DNA of 64,000 nt from Symbiodinium natans (GCA_905221605.1 CAJNDS010002202.1:331501-395500), one strand, 5' to 3'. Positions 1-12,256 are shown, counted from the first letter of the stretch. Notes: generated by a model from the letters alone, not told the origin. Numbers and translations: made by a program.

Positions 1-92
1 GATCCTTGTCTTGCGTGGGCTATGGCCATCATCAGCTTGCCAGTTCTTCGGTTTTCGGTTTAGGGTTTAGGGTTTGGAGTTTAGGGTTTAGG

Positions 93-215
93 GTTTAGTA
101 GGCTCCAAAAAACATCCGTCTCCCCATACCCCAAAAGGTAAACTACAGGGAATCCGGGCTATCACCATCCAAAACCATGTTCCAACTTTCGGGAGTTTAC
201 TGTAGAGGCCTCTTC
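93..215. mobile_element. Dispersed repeat, family L, copy 1
   Basis: Shares CCCCATACCCCAAAAGGT, ACTACAGGGAATCC and ATGTTCCAACTTTC with 49142-49262 on the same strand; the inverted ends are weaker here. Confidence 0.6.
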
Positions 216-830
216 CGGAAGACTTGGGTTAGGGGTGTAGGGCTTAGGCTCTAGGAAAGGATTACGGGTTAGGGCTTAGGATGTTAAATTCAGAAGTTCT
301 GATAAACAATGCAATTAAACCCTAAACCCTAAACCCCAAAACATAAACCCTAAAACATAAACCCTAAAACATAAACCCTAAACCCTAAACCCTAAACCCT
401 AAACCCTAAGTCCTAACCCCAAAGGTTCTCAGGGTTCAAAAGGTTTACAAGTAAGGCTGGGTCTTAGGGTTCAAAGGGCTTCGTACTGTTCAGGGAGGCC
501 CCCCCCCCCCCCCGCAAAGACTGCAAGGTCCTTTAGGGTTTAGGGTTTAGGGTTTGGGGTTTGGGGCTTAGGGCTTAGGGCTTACGATTGAGGGTTCGGG
601 TCCGGGCGCAATTAGTTTGCAAATTTCCTGCAGCATGCCCTGTAAAGTCAATCGGAAAGGGGTTGAAGGGTTTAAGATTTTGGGTGTTTAGGGTTGAAGG
701 TTTAGGGCGTTGGGGGTGGAGGGAAGGGGGACCCTAAACAGTAAACCCTAACTGTTATGCGGAGAGGAGGGGCGAAAGTGAGGGCACACTGTAAAAGAGC
801 TTGCCATACGTTACGGTTTAGGGTTAGGGT

Positions 831-905
831 CGAATAGAGCCATCACTTCACGTTCTGTGAGCAGCGGAGGGGCTTCTTCATCAAGATGTCTTCGTCGGCC
901 TGCCA
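831..905 (-). CDS. Possible short exon
   Basis: After CACTGGCAG on the minus strand the sequence encodes RRRHLDEEAPPLLTEREVMA and LFD before ITS. RNY codons and an acceptor-like site are the only support. Confidence 0.27.
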
Positions 906-3660
906 GTGAGATCATTTAGACGACAGTTACCCTAAACCCTAAACCCTAAACCCTAAACCCTGCACCCTACACCCTAGACCCTAAACCCTAAGGGAGGCCT
1001 TTATGAGAGCTGAGACAGTCAGGAGTCTAAGGCTTCGCTTCACTTACTTGAACTTACTTCTCACTAAGGGGTATAAGGAGGGACTCCTGATGTGACTCTG
1101 AACCCGATTCCCCTACATTATCCTTCTAGCAAGGGTTTGGGGTTTAGGGTTTAGGGTTTAGGGTTTAGGGTTTAGGGTCTAGGGTTTAGGGTAGCCCCCA
1201 AATAATCCCGAAAGAACCCACCTGATTCCCCTACATACTCCTTCTACTAAGTAGCCCCCAAACAACCCCTAAAGAACTCCTAAGGTCCTCTTGTAGGGTC
1301 CCTCCTTAAGTCCCTTTTCCTAAAAGAAGGCAAGGTTCGCGGTTGAGGGATGATAAAGCGGATCCAGTACACTAAACCCTAAACCCTAAACCCTAAACCC
1401 TGAACCCTATATCCCTATAAACCCTATAAACCCTACAAACCCCATAAACCCTGTAAACCCTATAAACCCTAAGTATAAACCCCTATAAGCCTTATAAACA
1501 GTAAAAACCCTCAACCCTATAAACCCGCATCGAATCGGTCAAAGGTTACTTGCACGGGAGACAGGAGGGTGTCGCAGACTGGAACGGCTTCGGGGCTTAT
1601 CGGATTTCCATTGTGGATTAAAGGTTTAGGGTCTATCGGGTTGTATAGGGTTTAAGGTTTAATTAGGGTTTACGGCTTTGGGTCGGCGACGTGCGTCACT
1701 TTGCTACAGAGCTGCCTACCGCAAAGAGACTTGCCAGAGGCCCTAAACCCAGGGCTTATAGACAAGCACTCCATCCCCAAGGGTTTGGTGTGGGGTAAAT
1801 AGCATAAAGCCCCCTAAACCCTAAACCCTAAACCCTAAACCCTAAACCCCCTCAGAAAATTCTTAAGCAGCTTTCTACAGGGTCTTGAGGTGTAGAGCTC
1901 TGGGGTCGATGGGTTCCTATACTTTGGTGTAGGGTTTAGGGTTTAGGGTTTAGGGTTAAGGTCTAGGGTCTAGGGTCTAGGGTCTAGGGTCTATGGTCTA
2001 GGGTCTAGGGTCTAGGGTTTAGGGTTTAGGGTTTAGGGTTTAGGGTTTAGGGTTCAGGACCCGACATCTCAACCTTGTAAAGCTCAACCATCAACAGTCC
2101 CAAGCTAACCCTGTACTTCCCCCGTAAACCAGAGGAACCTAAATCGTTTCCCAAGAAGGACCTGTAGAATTAACCCCCCCCATATATAAACTTGGTTTAA
2201 GGTTTAGGGTTTAGGGTTTAGGAATTTAGGGTTCAACATCAACACAAACCATGACAGTCCATGCGCCGTACTTCTCCCCCAACACGCAAAACCCAAAACC
2301 CAAAACCCAAAACCCAAAAACCCGACCAGCCTTGAAGCGCGAAACGATCTGCGAAGGCAGCGTGCAAGGGGGAGTTTGGGGTTTTCGAAGAAGGGGGAAC
2401 TCCCTAGAAACGCTAAATCTTGGCGTTTAGGGTTTAGGGTTTAGGGTTTAGGGATTGGGGATTAGGGATTGGGAATCCTGATCCCAATCTCTAAACCCCC
2501 TATAGGGTTTAGGGTTTAGGGTTTAGGAGACAGCCCAAATACCCTTTTTTTTGTAGACATACACTGCGCGCCCCACAATGGGACCCCTTTGGCCGATATA
2601 ATTAGGTGGGGTGTTGGAGGTAAAGACTTTGGGATGTGAGGCATGACTACAAATTTGAGAAAAACAAGGGGGTCCAGGGCTTAGGGCTTGGGCTAAGGGC
2701 TTCGGGCAATAAGCTCGAAACGCGAAAGCCTGAACACTAAGCTCAACCCTAAATGCAACATACCGAATTCTGTAGGAAAGCGGATACATATGAATGAGGG
2801 AAGAGTTGGGTACCCCATACGCTTAAAGGGGAATATTGGGGAACATGCGGTGCCAAATTCCCTCATTCCCTACTAAGAACCCTAAAACCCCTAAAGCACG
2901 AAGAGCCATTACCCTGTGAGATCTCAAGGTTTGGGTGCGAGGCTGCTTCGGGTGCCTCTAAAGTGCTGAGCGGTTTAGGGTGAAGGGTTTGGGGTTTAGG
3001 GTTTGGGGTTTGGGGTTTAGGGTTTGGGGTCTAGGGTTTAGTCCAGGGTTTAGCCCCTGAACCCGAAACCCGAAACCCTAAACCTGTCTTGTAATGCCTG
3101 TGACCCAAACCCCGACCACGCGAACCCAGAGCAAATCGTTGGGTTTTGGGTTGCCTCGAGAATTCCTAGGCAACTTAAAGAAACTAGGTTTTGGCCTCTT
3201 CAGGTAGGGTCTGGGGTTCAAGGTCCATTAAGAGCAAATTAGGGTTTCGGGTTTAGGGTTATCGGGTGATAGGGTTACAGGCTTACAGGGCTATAGGGTT
3301 ACAGGGTTCTAGGGTCATAGGGTTTTATAGGGTTGCATTGTAATTTTTAGGGTTTAGGTTCAGGGTTTAGGGTTTAGGGTTTATATTGACACTCCAGCCG
3401 CCTTGAGAAGGCTGTCGCGCTCCGTTACTCGGCAGTCACCTGGCCGCCGAGTTGTCTTTAGGCCCTAAACCCTAAACCCTAAACCCTAAACCCTAAACCC
3501 TAAACCCTACACCCTACACCCTAAACCCTAAACCCTGAACCCTGAGGCCTTCAGGCCCGAAATCCTAAATCCCAGGAAGCAGGAACTGGACAGGGCTTGA
3601 TCGAGATTCGGGGCCCAATTCAGAGGATACCAGGGCAAGAAGTTGGGCAACTGCACGTAT

Positions 3661-3770
3661 CCCAAAGGGTCCGAAGTACCTATATGGGGGACACTTGCCC
3701 AAACAAGAGTAGTCATTCGTACTATAGAAACCCTACTTTCTACTATGTAGGTACTTAGGACCCTTTGGGT
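3661..3770. mobile_element. Hairpin element related to family B
   Basis: Ends CCCAAAGGGTCCGAAGTACC and GGTACTTAGGACCCTTTGGG are near-perfect inverted repeats. The interior differs from family B, so it may be a separate family. Confidence 0.6.
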
Positions 3771-3866
3771 ACGACCCAAGCTAAGGTACTTCTAACCCTA
3801 CTGTACCCATGAAGTGTCAGGCGAGGACTAAATGAAACTGGGAGCCTCTGCCCATGCTACTGTGAT

Positions 3867-4006
3867 TATAGGGTTCTTGAGGGAGGGGGGGGTAGGTACC
3901 TAGGGAACCTTCGGGAAGCTTAGGGAGCCTGAGGGAGTAGAGGGGAGTATTAGGGAACCCTGGGTTACATACCCCCTTGAACCCCCCTCCCTTAAGAACC
4001 CTATAA
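3867..4006. mobile_element. Hairpin element, family M, copy 1
   Basis: TATAGGGTTCTTGAGGGAGG and CCTCCCTTAAGAACCCTATA are near-perfect inverted ends. The interior has AGGGAGCCTGAGGGAGTA. A second copy lacking the left end lies at 58915-59005. Confidence 0.65.
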
Positions 4007-4834
4007 CAGGCCTGTCGCATCCCTGGAAAGACTTAGACCCAACAAAATCTTAGATGCCCCAAAGGGTTTATTTGGTTTGGGGTTATGGGTTTGGGGTTTA
4101 GGGTTTAGGGTTTGGGGCTGGGGTTTGGGGTTGTAGGGTTGCGGTCCCTAAACTATGGATCATAAACGGCAATATGGGCCTTTATTTTGGGTAAAGATGC
4201 CACTCTGAGTGACAGTCTGTCGGCGCATATCCCTACTGTCTTTCAAAACCCTCAACCCCCAACCCTGAACCCTCAACCCGAAATTGCCCTTGTTTCAGGG
4301 TTCGCATGTGATCTCCGTCGTTTCTCATCAAGATTGAAACTTTCGCTGCAAGCTGAACAGCAGCGACCTTCAAGAACCCATAGCAACAGTAAGAAGAAGA
4401 GTAAGAACAGTACAATGAAACAAGAGTACAATGAGAATAATACGAATGCATGATCCTACAGGAGGAATAGTCGCACTACTACCAAGAACGATCGTATCAA
4501 CAGTAACCCGTACATCCTGCAGAAACAATGGGTGTACTTACAAGCCATGATCGGCAGTTTGAGCATTGTTGGTGCCCTGCATCTCTCTCATTTGCACTGT
4601 CAGAATAGTCACATGAGGATATAGCTAGAGTCATGGCAGAGTTTAGGGTTTAGGGTTTAGGGTTCAGGGTTCAGGGTTCAGGGTTCAGTGCACTCGCGGC
4701 GTATCGTATCCCCCACACCCTGACAACAAACACGCCGAAGTCGCAGAGTGTAATGGCTCTGATCGTTGCGGTTCGACGAGCCAAGACAGGGTTCTTGCAA
4801 AGCGCCTGGGAAAACTGACTCGATCTTTAAGGGG

Positions 4835-4968
4835 AACTACTAGACCCGGGAGTACCCTAGGAATAAAAAGGGTACCCTTTTTAAGGCTTTAAGGGGATAT
4901 ATGGGAACCCCAACCTTCAAAAAAAAGTGAAAAAGGGGCCCGCTCCCGGTCCTAGAGTAGGTACCTTT
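4835..4968. mobile_element. Hairpin element, family C2, copy 1
   Basis: Starts CTACTAGACCCGGGAGTACC and ends GGGCCCGCTCCCGGTCCTAG. Interior AAAAAGGGTACCCTTTTTAA and ATGGGAACCCCAACC. Partner of 27846-27964. Confidence 0.62.
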
Positions 4969-5047
4969 CTAAGGCTTCAGGGGTTCCATGGGGCAACGAC
5001 TCCCAACTTCCCACAACGAGCCGGTCTGTGAGGAGAGGCTTTGGCTG

Positions 5048-5290
5048 ATGGGAATTACGCTTCAGCCCCTAAAGGCCAGACCCACGGGAAAAAAAAAAAA
5101 TGATCCTGCTCTTTCCTTGGAGGGCGCTTGGGGTTACACGAAACCCTAGACTTTAAAAATCCTTAGCCGGGAGATGGGAATTACGCTTCAGCCCCTAAAG
5201 ACAAGACCCACTGAAAAAAACAACAAACAAAAACTGATCCTGCTCTTTCCTTGGAGGGCGCTTGGGGGTAGACTAAACCCTAGACTTTAG
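5048..5290. repeat. Tandem duplication, about 122-bp unit
   Basis: GATGGGAATTACGCTTCAGC and TGATCCTGCTCTTTCCTTGG, AGGGCGCTTGGGG and ACCCTAGACTTTA occur in the same order at 5048-5165 and 5173-5288. The A-tract between differs. Function unknown. Confidence 0.8.
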
Positions 5291-6639
5291 GAACCCGTAA
5301 CCCTAGATTTTCTCATCCCTAACCGGTTTAGGGTTTAGGGTTTAGGGTTTAGGGTTTAGGGTTTAGGGTTTAGGGCCTCACCTGTCGTATGACGTGTAAT
5401 GTCCCACAAGTCCTGCACCTCAGGGCTTAGAGTCTGATGATTAGGGTTTAGGGTTTAGGGTTTAGGGTTTAGGGTTCAGGGTTTAGGGTTTAGGGTTTTA
5501 GGGGCCTAAACCCGAAACCCTAAACCCTAAACCACAGGTCTCAGTTCAAGACTCAACTTACATCAGATTCCAAGGGATCAAGCTCTACTCCCCTTCTTAG
5601 GACCTGGTTAGAAAGACGAGGGTTTAGGGTTGAGGGTTTAGGGTTTAGGGTTTAGCAGGGTTTAGGGTTTAGGGTTTAGGGTTTAGTTTAGGGTTTAGCA
5701 GGGTTTAGGGCTTGGGAATGTTCCTTTGTGTTCTCAACAAAGTAAGTAGAGCACACTCGATGCTCTAGCAAACCAGACTATGTTTAAACAAACATCCCTA
5801 CCCTTGGTAAGGAGACTTCATCAAAATATTGACCTTATTCTGGAACCCAACGATCTAAAACGCAACCCCCCAAAAAAACAACAACAGTCCAAACCCTGCC
5901 CTAAACCCTAAACCCCAAAACCCAAACCCAAAACCCAAAACCCTAAACCCCAAACCCTAAACCCTAAACCCGAATATGCCCCTTTCAGACCAGCTGCCGC
6001 GATCTCGCCGAAGACGGCACCGTCTGAGAGAGTGCCTGTCTTTTGGGATTTAAGGTTTAGGGGCATTTAGGGTTTAGGGTTTAGAGTGTAGGGTTTAGGT
6101 TTAGAGGGGCTCGAGACTTGAGCTTTGGGGCAATTTAGGGTTTAGGGTTTAGGGTTTAGGGTTTAGGGTTTAGGGTTTCCTAGGGGAGCGAGCGGTGCGC
6201 CTGAGAATACGGGAATCGCAGCGCAAGCAGTTGGGAAAGCAAAAGCCCATTGAGCTGCCCCCTAAACCCTAGAACCCGAAACCCAAAGCCCTAAATGCTA
6301 AACTCTAAACCCTATACCCTAAACCCTAAACCGGTTTAGGGTTTAGGGTTTAGGGTTTAGGGTTTAGGGTTTAGGGTTTAGGGTTTAGGGTAAACTCTAG
6401 AACGAGTATGAAAACACCAAATCGAAGACCGAATGTCCAAGATCCAAGGGTTAAAGTCCAAGAAGCAGACATGCCAGGTCCCACGCTCTAAACCCTAAAC
6501 CCCGAAGCCCCAAACCCCTACACTCTAAACCCCTAAACCCTGCAACATTGTACTAGGCCGAGGGGTCCAAGAAGATCTCACCGTCTTGGATGTTCGGTGT
6601 CCCCCGCCCCCAACCCAACCGATCTAGGGTCTAGGGTGG

Positions 6640-6815
6640 TTTAGGCGTTTAGGGGTTTAGGGTTTAGGGGTTTAGGGTTAGGGGTTTAGGGGTTTAGGGG
6701 TTTGGGGGTTTAGGGGTTTAGGGGTTTAGGGGTTTAGGGGTTTAGGGGTTTAGGGGTTTAGGGGTTTAGGGTTTAGGGGTTTAGGGGTTTAGGGGTCCAG
6801 GGTTTAGGGTTTAAG
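6640..6815. repeat. ITS array with homogeneous TTTAGGGG variant
   Basis: About 18 units, mostly the 8-base TTTAGGGG, with scattered TTTAGGG and TTTGGGGG. Confidence 0.9.
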
Positions 6816-7560
6816 TTTAGGGTTGCCGGCACACAACAGAATCATGCACCCCGAGCCCCGAACCCTAAACACCATTGAAGCGGCACCAGATCCCCTAGAC
6901 ACCTATAAGCCCTTTAAATCTTATAAACCCTCTAAACCCTATAAATGCAAAGTGAGCCATGAAAACCCCAACCCGATTAACCCCTAAACCCTATTAAGCT
7001 CTACACCCTAGACGCCCTAAACCCTAAACACCAAATTCCGCAACCCTAAACCCTAAACCATATACCGCAAACCACAAAACCACGCCGGGAGCACAAACGC
7101 GGTTACCTCCAATCAGCACCTCAACGTCCCCGCGGTGCAGGATGTACATGCCTCGAGCTGAAAGCTGGGTTTACGGTTTGGGTTTAGGGTTTAGGGTTTA
7201 GGGTTTAGGGTTTAGGGTTTAGGGTTCAGGGTTCAGGGTTTAGGGTTTAGGACTTAGGATGTAGGGTTACGGCTGCTTCCTGCCAGGTGCAGTGCTCACG
7301 AAGGGTAAACGTTGTCTGAAATGAGACTGCGACATGGTAGCATGAAATTACGCAGGTGAAGCCGAACAAAAAAGCAAGCCTAAAGCGCTAAACCCTGAAT
7401 CCCAGAAAACCTGAAAAAAACAACACAAAGCCCTAAAACCTTAAAGCCCTGAACCCTCAAACCCTGAAAGCCCTAAAGCCCTAAACCCTGAAACCCCAAG
7501 AAACCTAAACTCCAAAACCCAAAGCCCAAAAAGCCCAAGTCCCGAAGTTCTTAAACCCTC

Positions 7561-7830
7561 TTAAGCCCCAGAAACCCTAACGCCCTGAAACCCTAGAAAC
7601 CCTAGAAACCCTAGAAACCCTACAAAGTCTAGAAACCCTAGAAACCCAAGAAACCCAAGAAACCCCAGAAACCCTAGAAGCTCTAGAAGCCCTAGAAACC
7701 CTAGAAACCCTAGAAACCCTAGAAACCCTAGAAACCCTAGAAACCCTAGAAGCCCTAGAAGCCCTAGAAACCCTAGAAACGCCCTAGAACCCCCTAGGAA
7801 CCCCCTAGAAACCCCCTTAGAAACCCGAAA
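7561..7830. repeat. CCCTAGAAA variant array
   Basis: About 25 nine-base units AAACCCTAG with point variants. It generates a long open frame of FLG repeats on the minus strand, which I regard as non-coding. Confidence 0.88.
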
Positions 7831-7847
7831 CCCCTGTAAAACCTTCG

Positions 7848-8058
7848 GCCCGAAGGTGACTAAGACCGTCGAGGTGCTGTCTCCGTGGTCGCCCTCCGTC
7901 ATGATGTCCACTCCTGGCGTTGCTTGGAGTTCGACTAGTTGCTTGAGGACCCCCCTCAACAAAATACACATACACACACACCATCGGCCTCGCTTTGGCA
8001 CTTCGCTCGAAGTCCGGAGGCCCAAGGCGATGTCTCTGCTAAGCCCCGCGTGCCGCAA
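7848..8058 (-). CDS. Coding-like region running into a repeat-coded tail
   Basis: The minus strand encodes [20 protein letters not shown], then [20 protein letters not shown] and [14 protein letters not shown]. Beyond about 7850 the frame stays open but only because the CCCTAGAAA repeat translates as FLG repeats, which I do not regard as protein. CTGCTGTGTGTG-like sequence in the middle could be intronic but is too short. The family is unknown. Confidence 0.33.
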
Positions 8059-9104
8059 GCGGCAGAGGGTGGGGCATGAACCCTAAACCCTAAACCCTAA
8101 ACCCCAAACCCTAAACCCTAAACCCTACACCCTAAACCCTAAACCCTAACTCGTGACTCCCACATCAAGGCCTCAAGTGGGCGTATAGGGCCCGGGCCAC
8201 GATCTGAGTCGACTGGAAGTCGACATAACCGCCCAAGGTCAGGGGTTTAAGGGTTAAGGGTTTAGGGTTTAGGGTTTAGGGATTAGGGCGAGTTCTTTGA
8301 GTTTTGGGCTTTGGGGCTCGAGGGTTTAGAGGGTTTAGGGTTTCGGGGTTTATGGGAATATATAGGGTTTACGCTTTCACGGGGGGTGTTAGACAGGGAT
8401 AAGGGGTTCAGGATTGTGGGCTTCGGGATCTTGGGGGTATAGGTGCTCGGTGTAGGGCCGATTCCCTGTTGGGATTCTGAAGCTTTGGGTTCAGATGGTT
8501 GAGGGCTTGGGTTTTGAGATTTTGGGGGTCTGGGAGGCCAGGAGTTTCGGGAATTTGTGTTTGAGGGCTTCGAGGGTGTTGGGGAACGAACTGAGGGTTT
8601 AGGGGTTTGGCGTCACATCCGTTTGGGGAGACTTCCCCATGTCGGCTTAACTCGGCTACGGCTCAAGCTTTACCGGGTCTTTGGGCTTATGTTGTAGTGT
8701 AGGGTTGAGGGCTTTTTGAATGAATTAAAGGCCTAAGGGGCAAAATCTCCAACCACCCCAACCATCCCCCGCCCGCCCAGTGCGCGTCCTGGAGTAAACA
8801 GCGCATGGCGGACCTGCCAAGGGCAGCACAAGAAGCTCAAAACTTGAGCGGTTCACCCTCCCGTGCTCGCCCCGCATTCCTAAACCCTAAACCCTGAACC
8901 CTGAACCCTAAACCCTAAAGGCCCTAAAGGCCCTAAACCCTAAACCCTAAACCCTCAGGACCACGATCATAGAAATTGAATGTCATATCAATGCGAACTT
9001 GCAAAATTCGTTGTCTAAACAAGGTACCACGCAAAGCTCACTTAGCCACAATGACCCTGGAGGCCAGCACCCTGGAGGCCAACAAAGTTCAATGTTCTTA
9101 ACGG

Positions 9105-9208
9105 TTGCGATGTTTCCCCTCATATTCACAGCCCTTAATTGGATTATAGTACCCCCTACTATAATCCCCATTAAGCACTGTTCGTATAATTAAGGGGGAA
9201 CATCACAA
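9105..9208. mobile_element. Hairpin element, family A, copy 1
   Basis: MITE-like hairpin of about 104 bp. Ends TTGCGATGTTTCCCCT and GGGGGAACATCACAA are inverted repeats, with an inner AGTCCTTAAT / ATTAAGGACT-type pair. No coding capacity. Four copies occur in the window. Confidence 0.7.
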
Positions 9209-9826
9209 CTTAAAGGCTTCAAAGGCCTGAAGAGACCCCACAAAACCCTAAAAAGCAAAAACAAAATCTTTCGCCAAACAAAACTTTTTAAGCCCAAAGC
9301 AAACAACAAAAGCCGCCCAAAACTTTCGGTCAACACCCGCCCGAAACTGTTACAAAAACTTTCGCCCAAAACCCGCCCACAACTTTTGCCCAAGCCAAAA
9401 GCCAAAAACAAAACGCAAAAACACTCTCCCAAAACTTTCGGTCAAAACCCGCCCCCAAAACCCGCCCAAAACTCCGGAGCAGAAAAAACTCGACGATCAA
9501 AGCCCAAAAAGCCCGCGCCAAACTTTCGCCCAAAGCAAAAGAATCGCTCAAGACCCGCCCAAAACTTCCGGTCAAATTCCTCACAAAGCTCCGGACCTGA
9601 ACACAGGGTTTAGGGTTTAGGGTGTAGGGTTTAGGGTTTAGGGCCCTGACCCCCAAAAGAGTCCCAACTTCCTGGGTTCTAGGCAGAGGGGGTTTAGGGT
9701 TTAGGGTTTAGGGTTTAGGGTTTAGGGTTTAGGGTTTAGGGTTTAGGGTTTAGGGCCTGGGACCAACATGGCATGCCATGGTGGGCCTTGGGAGTACTCG
9801 AGATGGCCAAACCCTGACCCTTGTGG

Positions 9827-10012
9827 TTTAGGGTTTAGGGTTTTAGGGTTTTAGGGTTTTAGGGTTTTAGGGTTTTAGGGTTTTAGGGTTTTAGGGTTTT
9901 AGGGTTTTAGGGTTTTAGGGTTTTGGGGTTTTGGGGTTTTAGGGTTTTAGGGTTTTAGGGTTTTAGGGTTTTAGGGTTTAGGGTTTAGGGTTTAGGGTTT
10001 AGGGTTTAGGGT
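9827..10012. repeat. ITS array with homogeneous TTTTAGGG variant
   Basis: About 16 units of the 8-base variant TTTTAGGG (9838-9985, two with TTTTGGGG), then six TTTAGGG units. Confidence 0.9.
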
Positions 10013-12049
10013 CAGAACTTCCATACCACCTCCCCCCCCCCCACCTGCTCCGCAATTGCTTCCACAAACTTCGGGCTGCAATGCTTGAAGATGGGCACTT
10101 CGCTGATGGAGGACTTCCTGGCTTCTTCTTTTTTTAGGGGTTTAGGGTTTAGGGTTTAGGGTTTAGGGTTTAGGGTTTAGGGTTTAGGGTTTAGGGTTTT
10201 AGGTTTTATAGGGTTTTAGGTTTTAGGGTTTGGGCTTGTTTTTGGTTTAAGGTTGAGGGTTTAGGGCTTGGGGCTTAGGGTTGAAGGCTTAGGGTTTAGG
10301 TTGGCTAGGGAGGGAAGGGGGGGGGGGGTGGCTCTTTAGTATACTTCTTCTTTTACAGTACGTGTTGGGTACCAGATACTAGCTAGATCAACAGAGGAGG
10401 CATGGGTCGTTCGGAAAAGGGGTTTGCTTGGTAGCCCAGCAACTATGCTACAATAAGGGCACCCCTTTTGAGGCTTGACTACTTACCCTAAACCCTAAAC
10501 CCTTAACCCTAAAACCCTAAAACCCTAAACCCTAAACCCTAAACCCGAAACCCTAAACCCTAAACCCTAAAACCCTAAACCCGAAACCCCAAACCATGGG
10601 GCTACCACGCCCAGGCTCGGAGGCACCGATGGAGGGCCTATTTAGGGTTTAGGGCTTAGGGCTTAGGGTTTAGGGTTTAGGGTTTAGGCCATTATCATAC
10701 TGGGGGTGCCGTGTTCTGCAAGGGGGCCCAAGATCCTTCGGGACGAAATGAACCTCATATAACAGAGTATATGGCCCCGAAATACCCAAACCATCATAGC
10801 AAGGGCAAGGAACACTACTCACAACTGCAATACTATCAATCATTTTTCATCATGGCAACGAAAAACCCTGAACCCTCAACCCTGAACCCTCAACCCTGAA
10901 CCCTAAACCCCAAACCCTAAACCCAACATTCCTAGACCCTAAACCCTAAACCCAACATTCCCAAACCCCAGACGCTGCGCCCAAGCGGCATGGCTTTCAA
11001 CTCATCCATGCGTAGACTCTGCTTCCTCGGCCCCGCTTTTTGAGGGGATATTAGGAGGGAGGGTTTAGGGTTTAGGGTTGAGGGTTCAGGTTTCAGGGCT
11101 TGGGGCTTAGGGCTTAGGGTTTAGGGCTACTTGCATAGTCCCTTAGTATGGGCTCTGAAAAGGGGACCCTTATATACCCCTTGCTTACCCCGTGCAACCC
11201 AAGAGGCCCGTACTTCAGAATCCTTTCAGAGAAAGTAAGTGACCAAAAAATGAGGGACCATGTTACCTCCCTTAGAAAGCCTAGGAACCCCCAAAGCCTA
11301 CTCTCTCTTCCTTTTGGAGGTTCTTCGAGGCTGTAGGTTCTTCAGGTGGACCCTGAAGCTCAAAACCGTACGTTTAGGGTTTAGGGTTTTGGGTTTAGGG
11401 TTTAGGGTTTGGGGTTTGGGGTTTAGGGTTTAGGGTTCGTGGCTTTCTGGGGCCCCGTCAAGGCTCGGGCACCTTTCATTGGATTCCTTCCCTGGACACC
11501 TGATCCTAAGTTAAGGAAGAAGGAAGCTCCAACACGACACTAAGGCCTAAACCCGAAACCCTAAGCTACTAGTTGCTCAATTAAGAACTCTGAACAGAAG
11601 GAAAAAGACTCTTCCTTCTTAAAGGGTAAGTAAGGAATTGCTATTCTTTATTTTTTTGGGGTTCTTAAGCAAATAGTAGTAAACCCATATTCTTGGGCAG
11701 CCGTTGCCCTCATGCAGCCCGGCTGCGAGTTCTCCCCCTGGTCGGAACCCCCTGTTGGTGCCGTCACCTCTGCAAACCCTAAGCCCTAAACCCTAAACCC
11801 TAAACCCTAAACCCTAAACCCTAAACCCTAAACCCTAAACCCTAAACCCTAAACCCGGCCTAAACCCGAAACCCCTCAAGTGGCTAGAACAGCCTGTGGG
11901 GTTTTTGGGTTTCGGGTTTGGGGCTTAGATTTTGGGCAACATCGACGAAAGCACCCTGAATTTTCTGAGGGTATAGCCCCTCGCCACGGAGGGCTTGAAG
12001 GATTGCGGCTTTGAGTTCGGCGGGCTGTTTCAAAACCCGAAAAGACGGT

Positions 12050-12215
12050 TCCCCCCCCCCCCACCCCCCCCCCACCCCCGCCCCCACCCCCCCCCCACCC
12101 CCCCCCCCCCCCCCCCCCACCCCCCCCCCACCCCCCCCCCACCCCCCCCCACCCCCCCCCCCACCCCCCCCCCCCCCCCCACCCCCCCCCCACCCCCCCC
12201 CCCCCCCCCACCCCC
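12050..12215. repeat. Poly-C tract with spaced A
   Basis: About 160 bp of C runs separated by single A or G. It creates proline- and glycine-rich open frames on both strands that are not genes. Confidence 0.95.
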
Positions 12216-12256
12216 GCCTAAGCCCTAAACCCTAGCCCTAAACCCTAAACTCATTC

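Larger units (their letters stand above)
1..5047. repeat. ITS mosaic, 1-5.0 kb
   Basis: ITS blocks at 50-100, 318-410 (C-strand), 532-600, 929-990 (C), 1134-1193, 1374-1520 (C, CCCTATAAA), 1811-1852 (C), 1925-2054 (TCTAGGG variants), 2196-2222, 2427-2526, 2972-3086, 3240-3385, 3462-3545 (C), 4090-4140 and 4640-4690. Between them are unique pieces of 100-400 bp with no recognised gene apart from the island at 831-905. Confidence 0.85.
5290..11130. repeat. ITS mosaic, 5.3-11.1 kb
   Basis: ITS at 5318-5375, 5440-5533, 5618-5715, 5895-5975 (C), 6120-6180, 6259-6392, 7180-7255, 8080-8150 (C), 8245-8285, 8878-8955 (C), 9607-9757, 10136-10270, 10482-10600 (C) and 10640-10690. CCCAAAAC-rich sequence at 9240-9600 is a separate low-complexity tract. 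8390-8880 is G-rich, gene-free sequence in which I see nothing else. Confidence 0.85.

Noticed and set aside
7561..7850. Long FLGFLG repeat protein
   Set aside because: Direct product of the CCCTAGAAA array; a 9-base repeat without stops keeps a frame open by construction.
11876..12235. Glycine-rich and proline-rich open frames on both strands
   Set aside because: They are translations of poly-C/poly-G runs. All frames in the tract are open on both strands and there is no flanking coding signal. The same applies at 20110-20503, 23740-23922 and 51020-51472.
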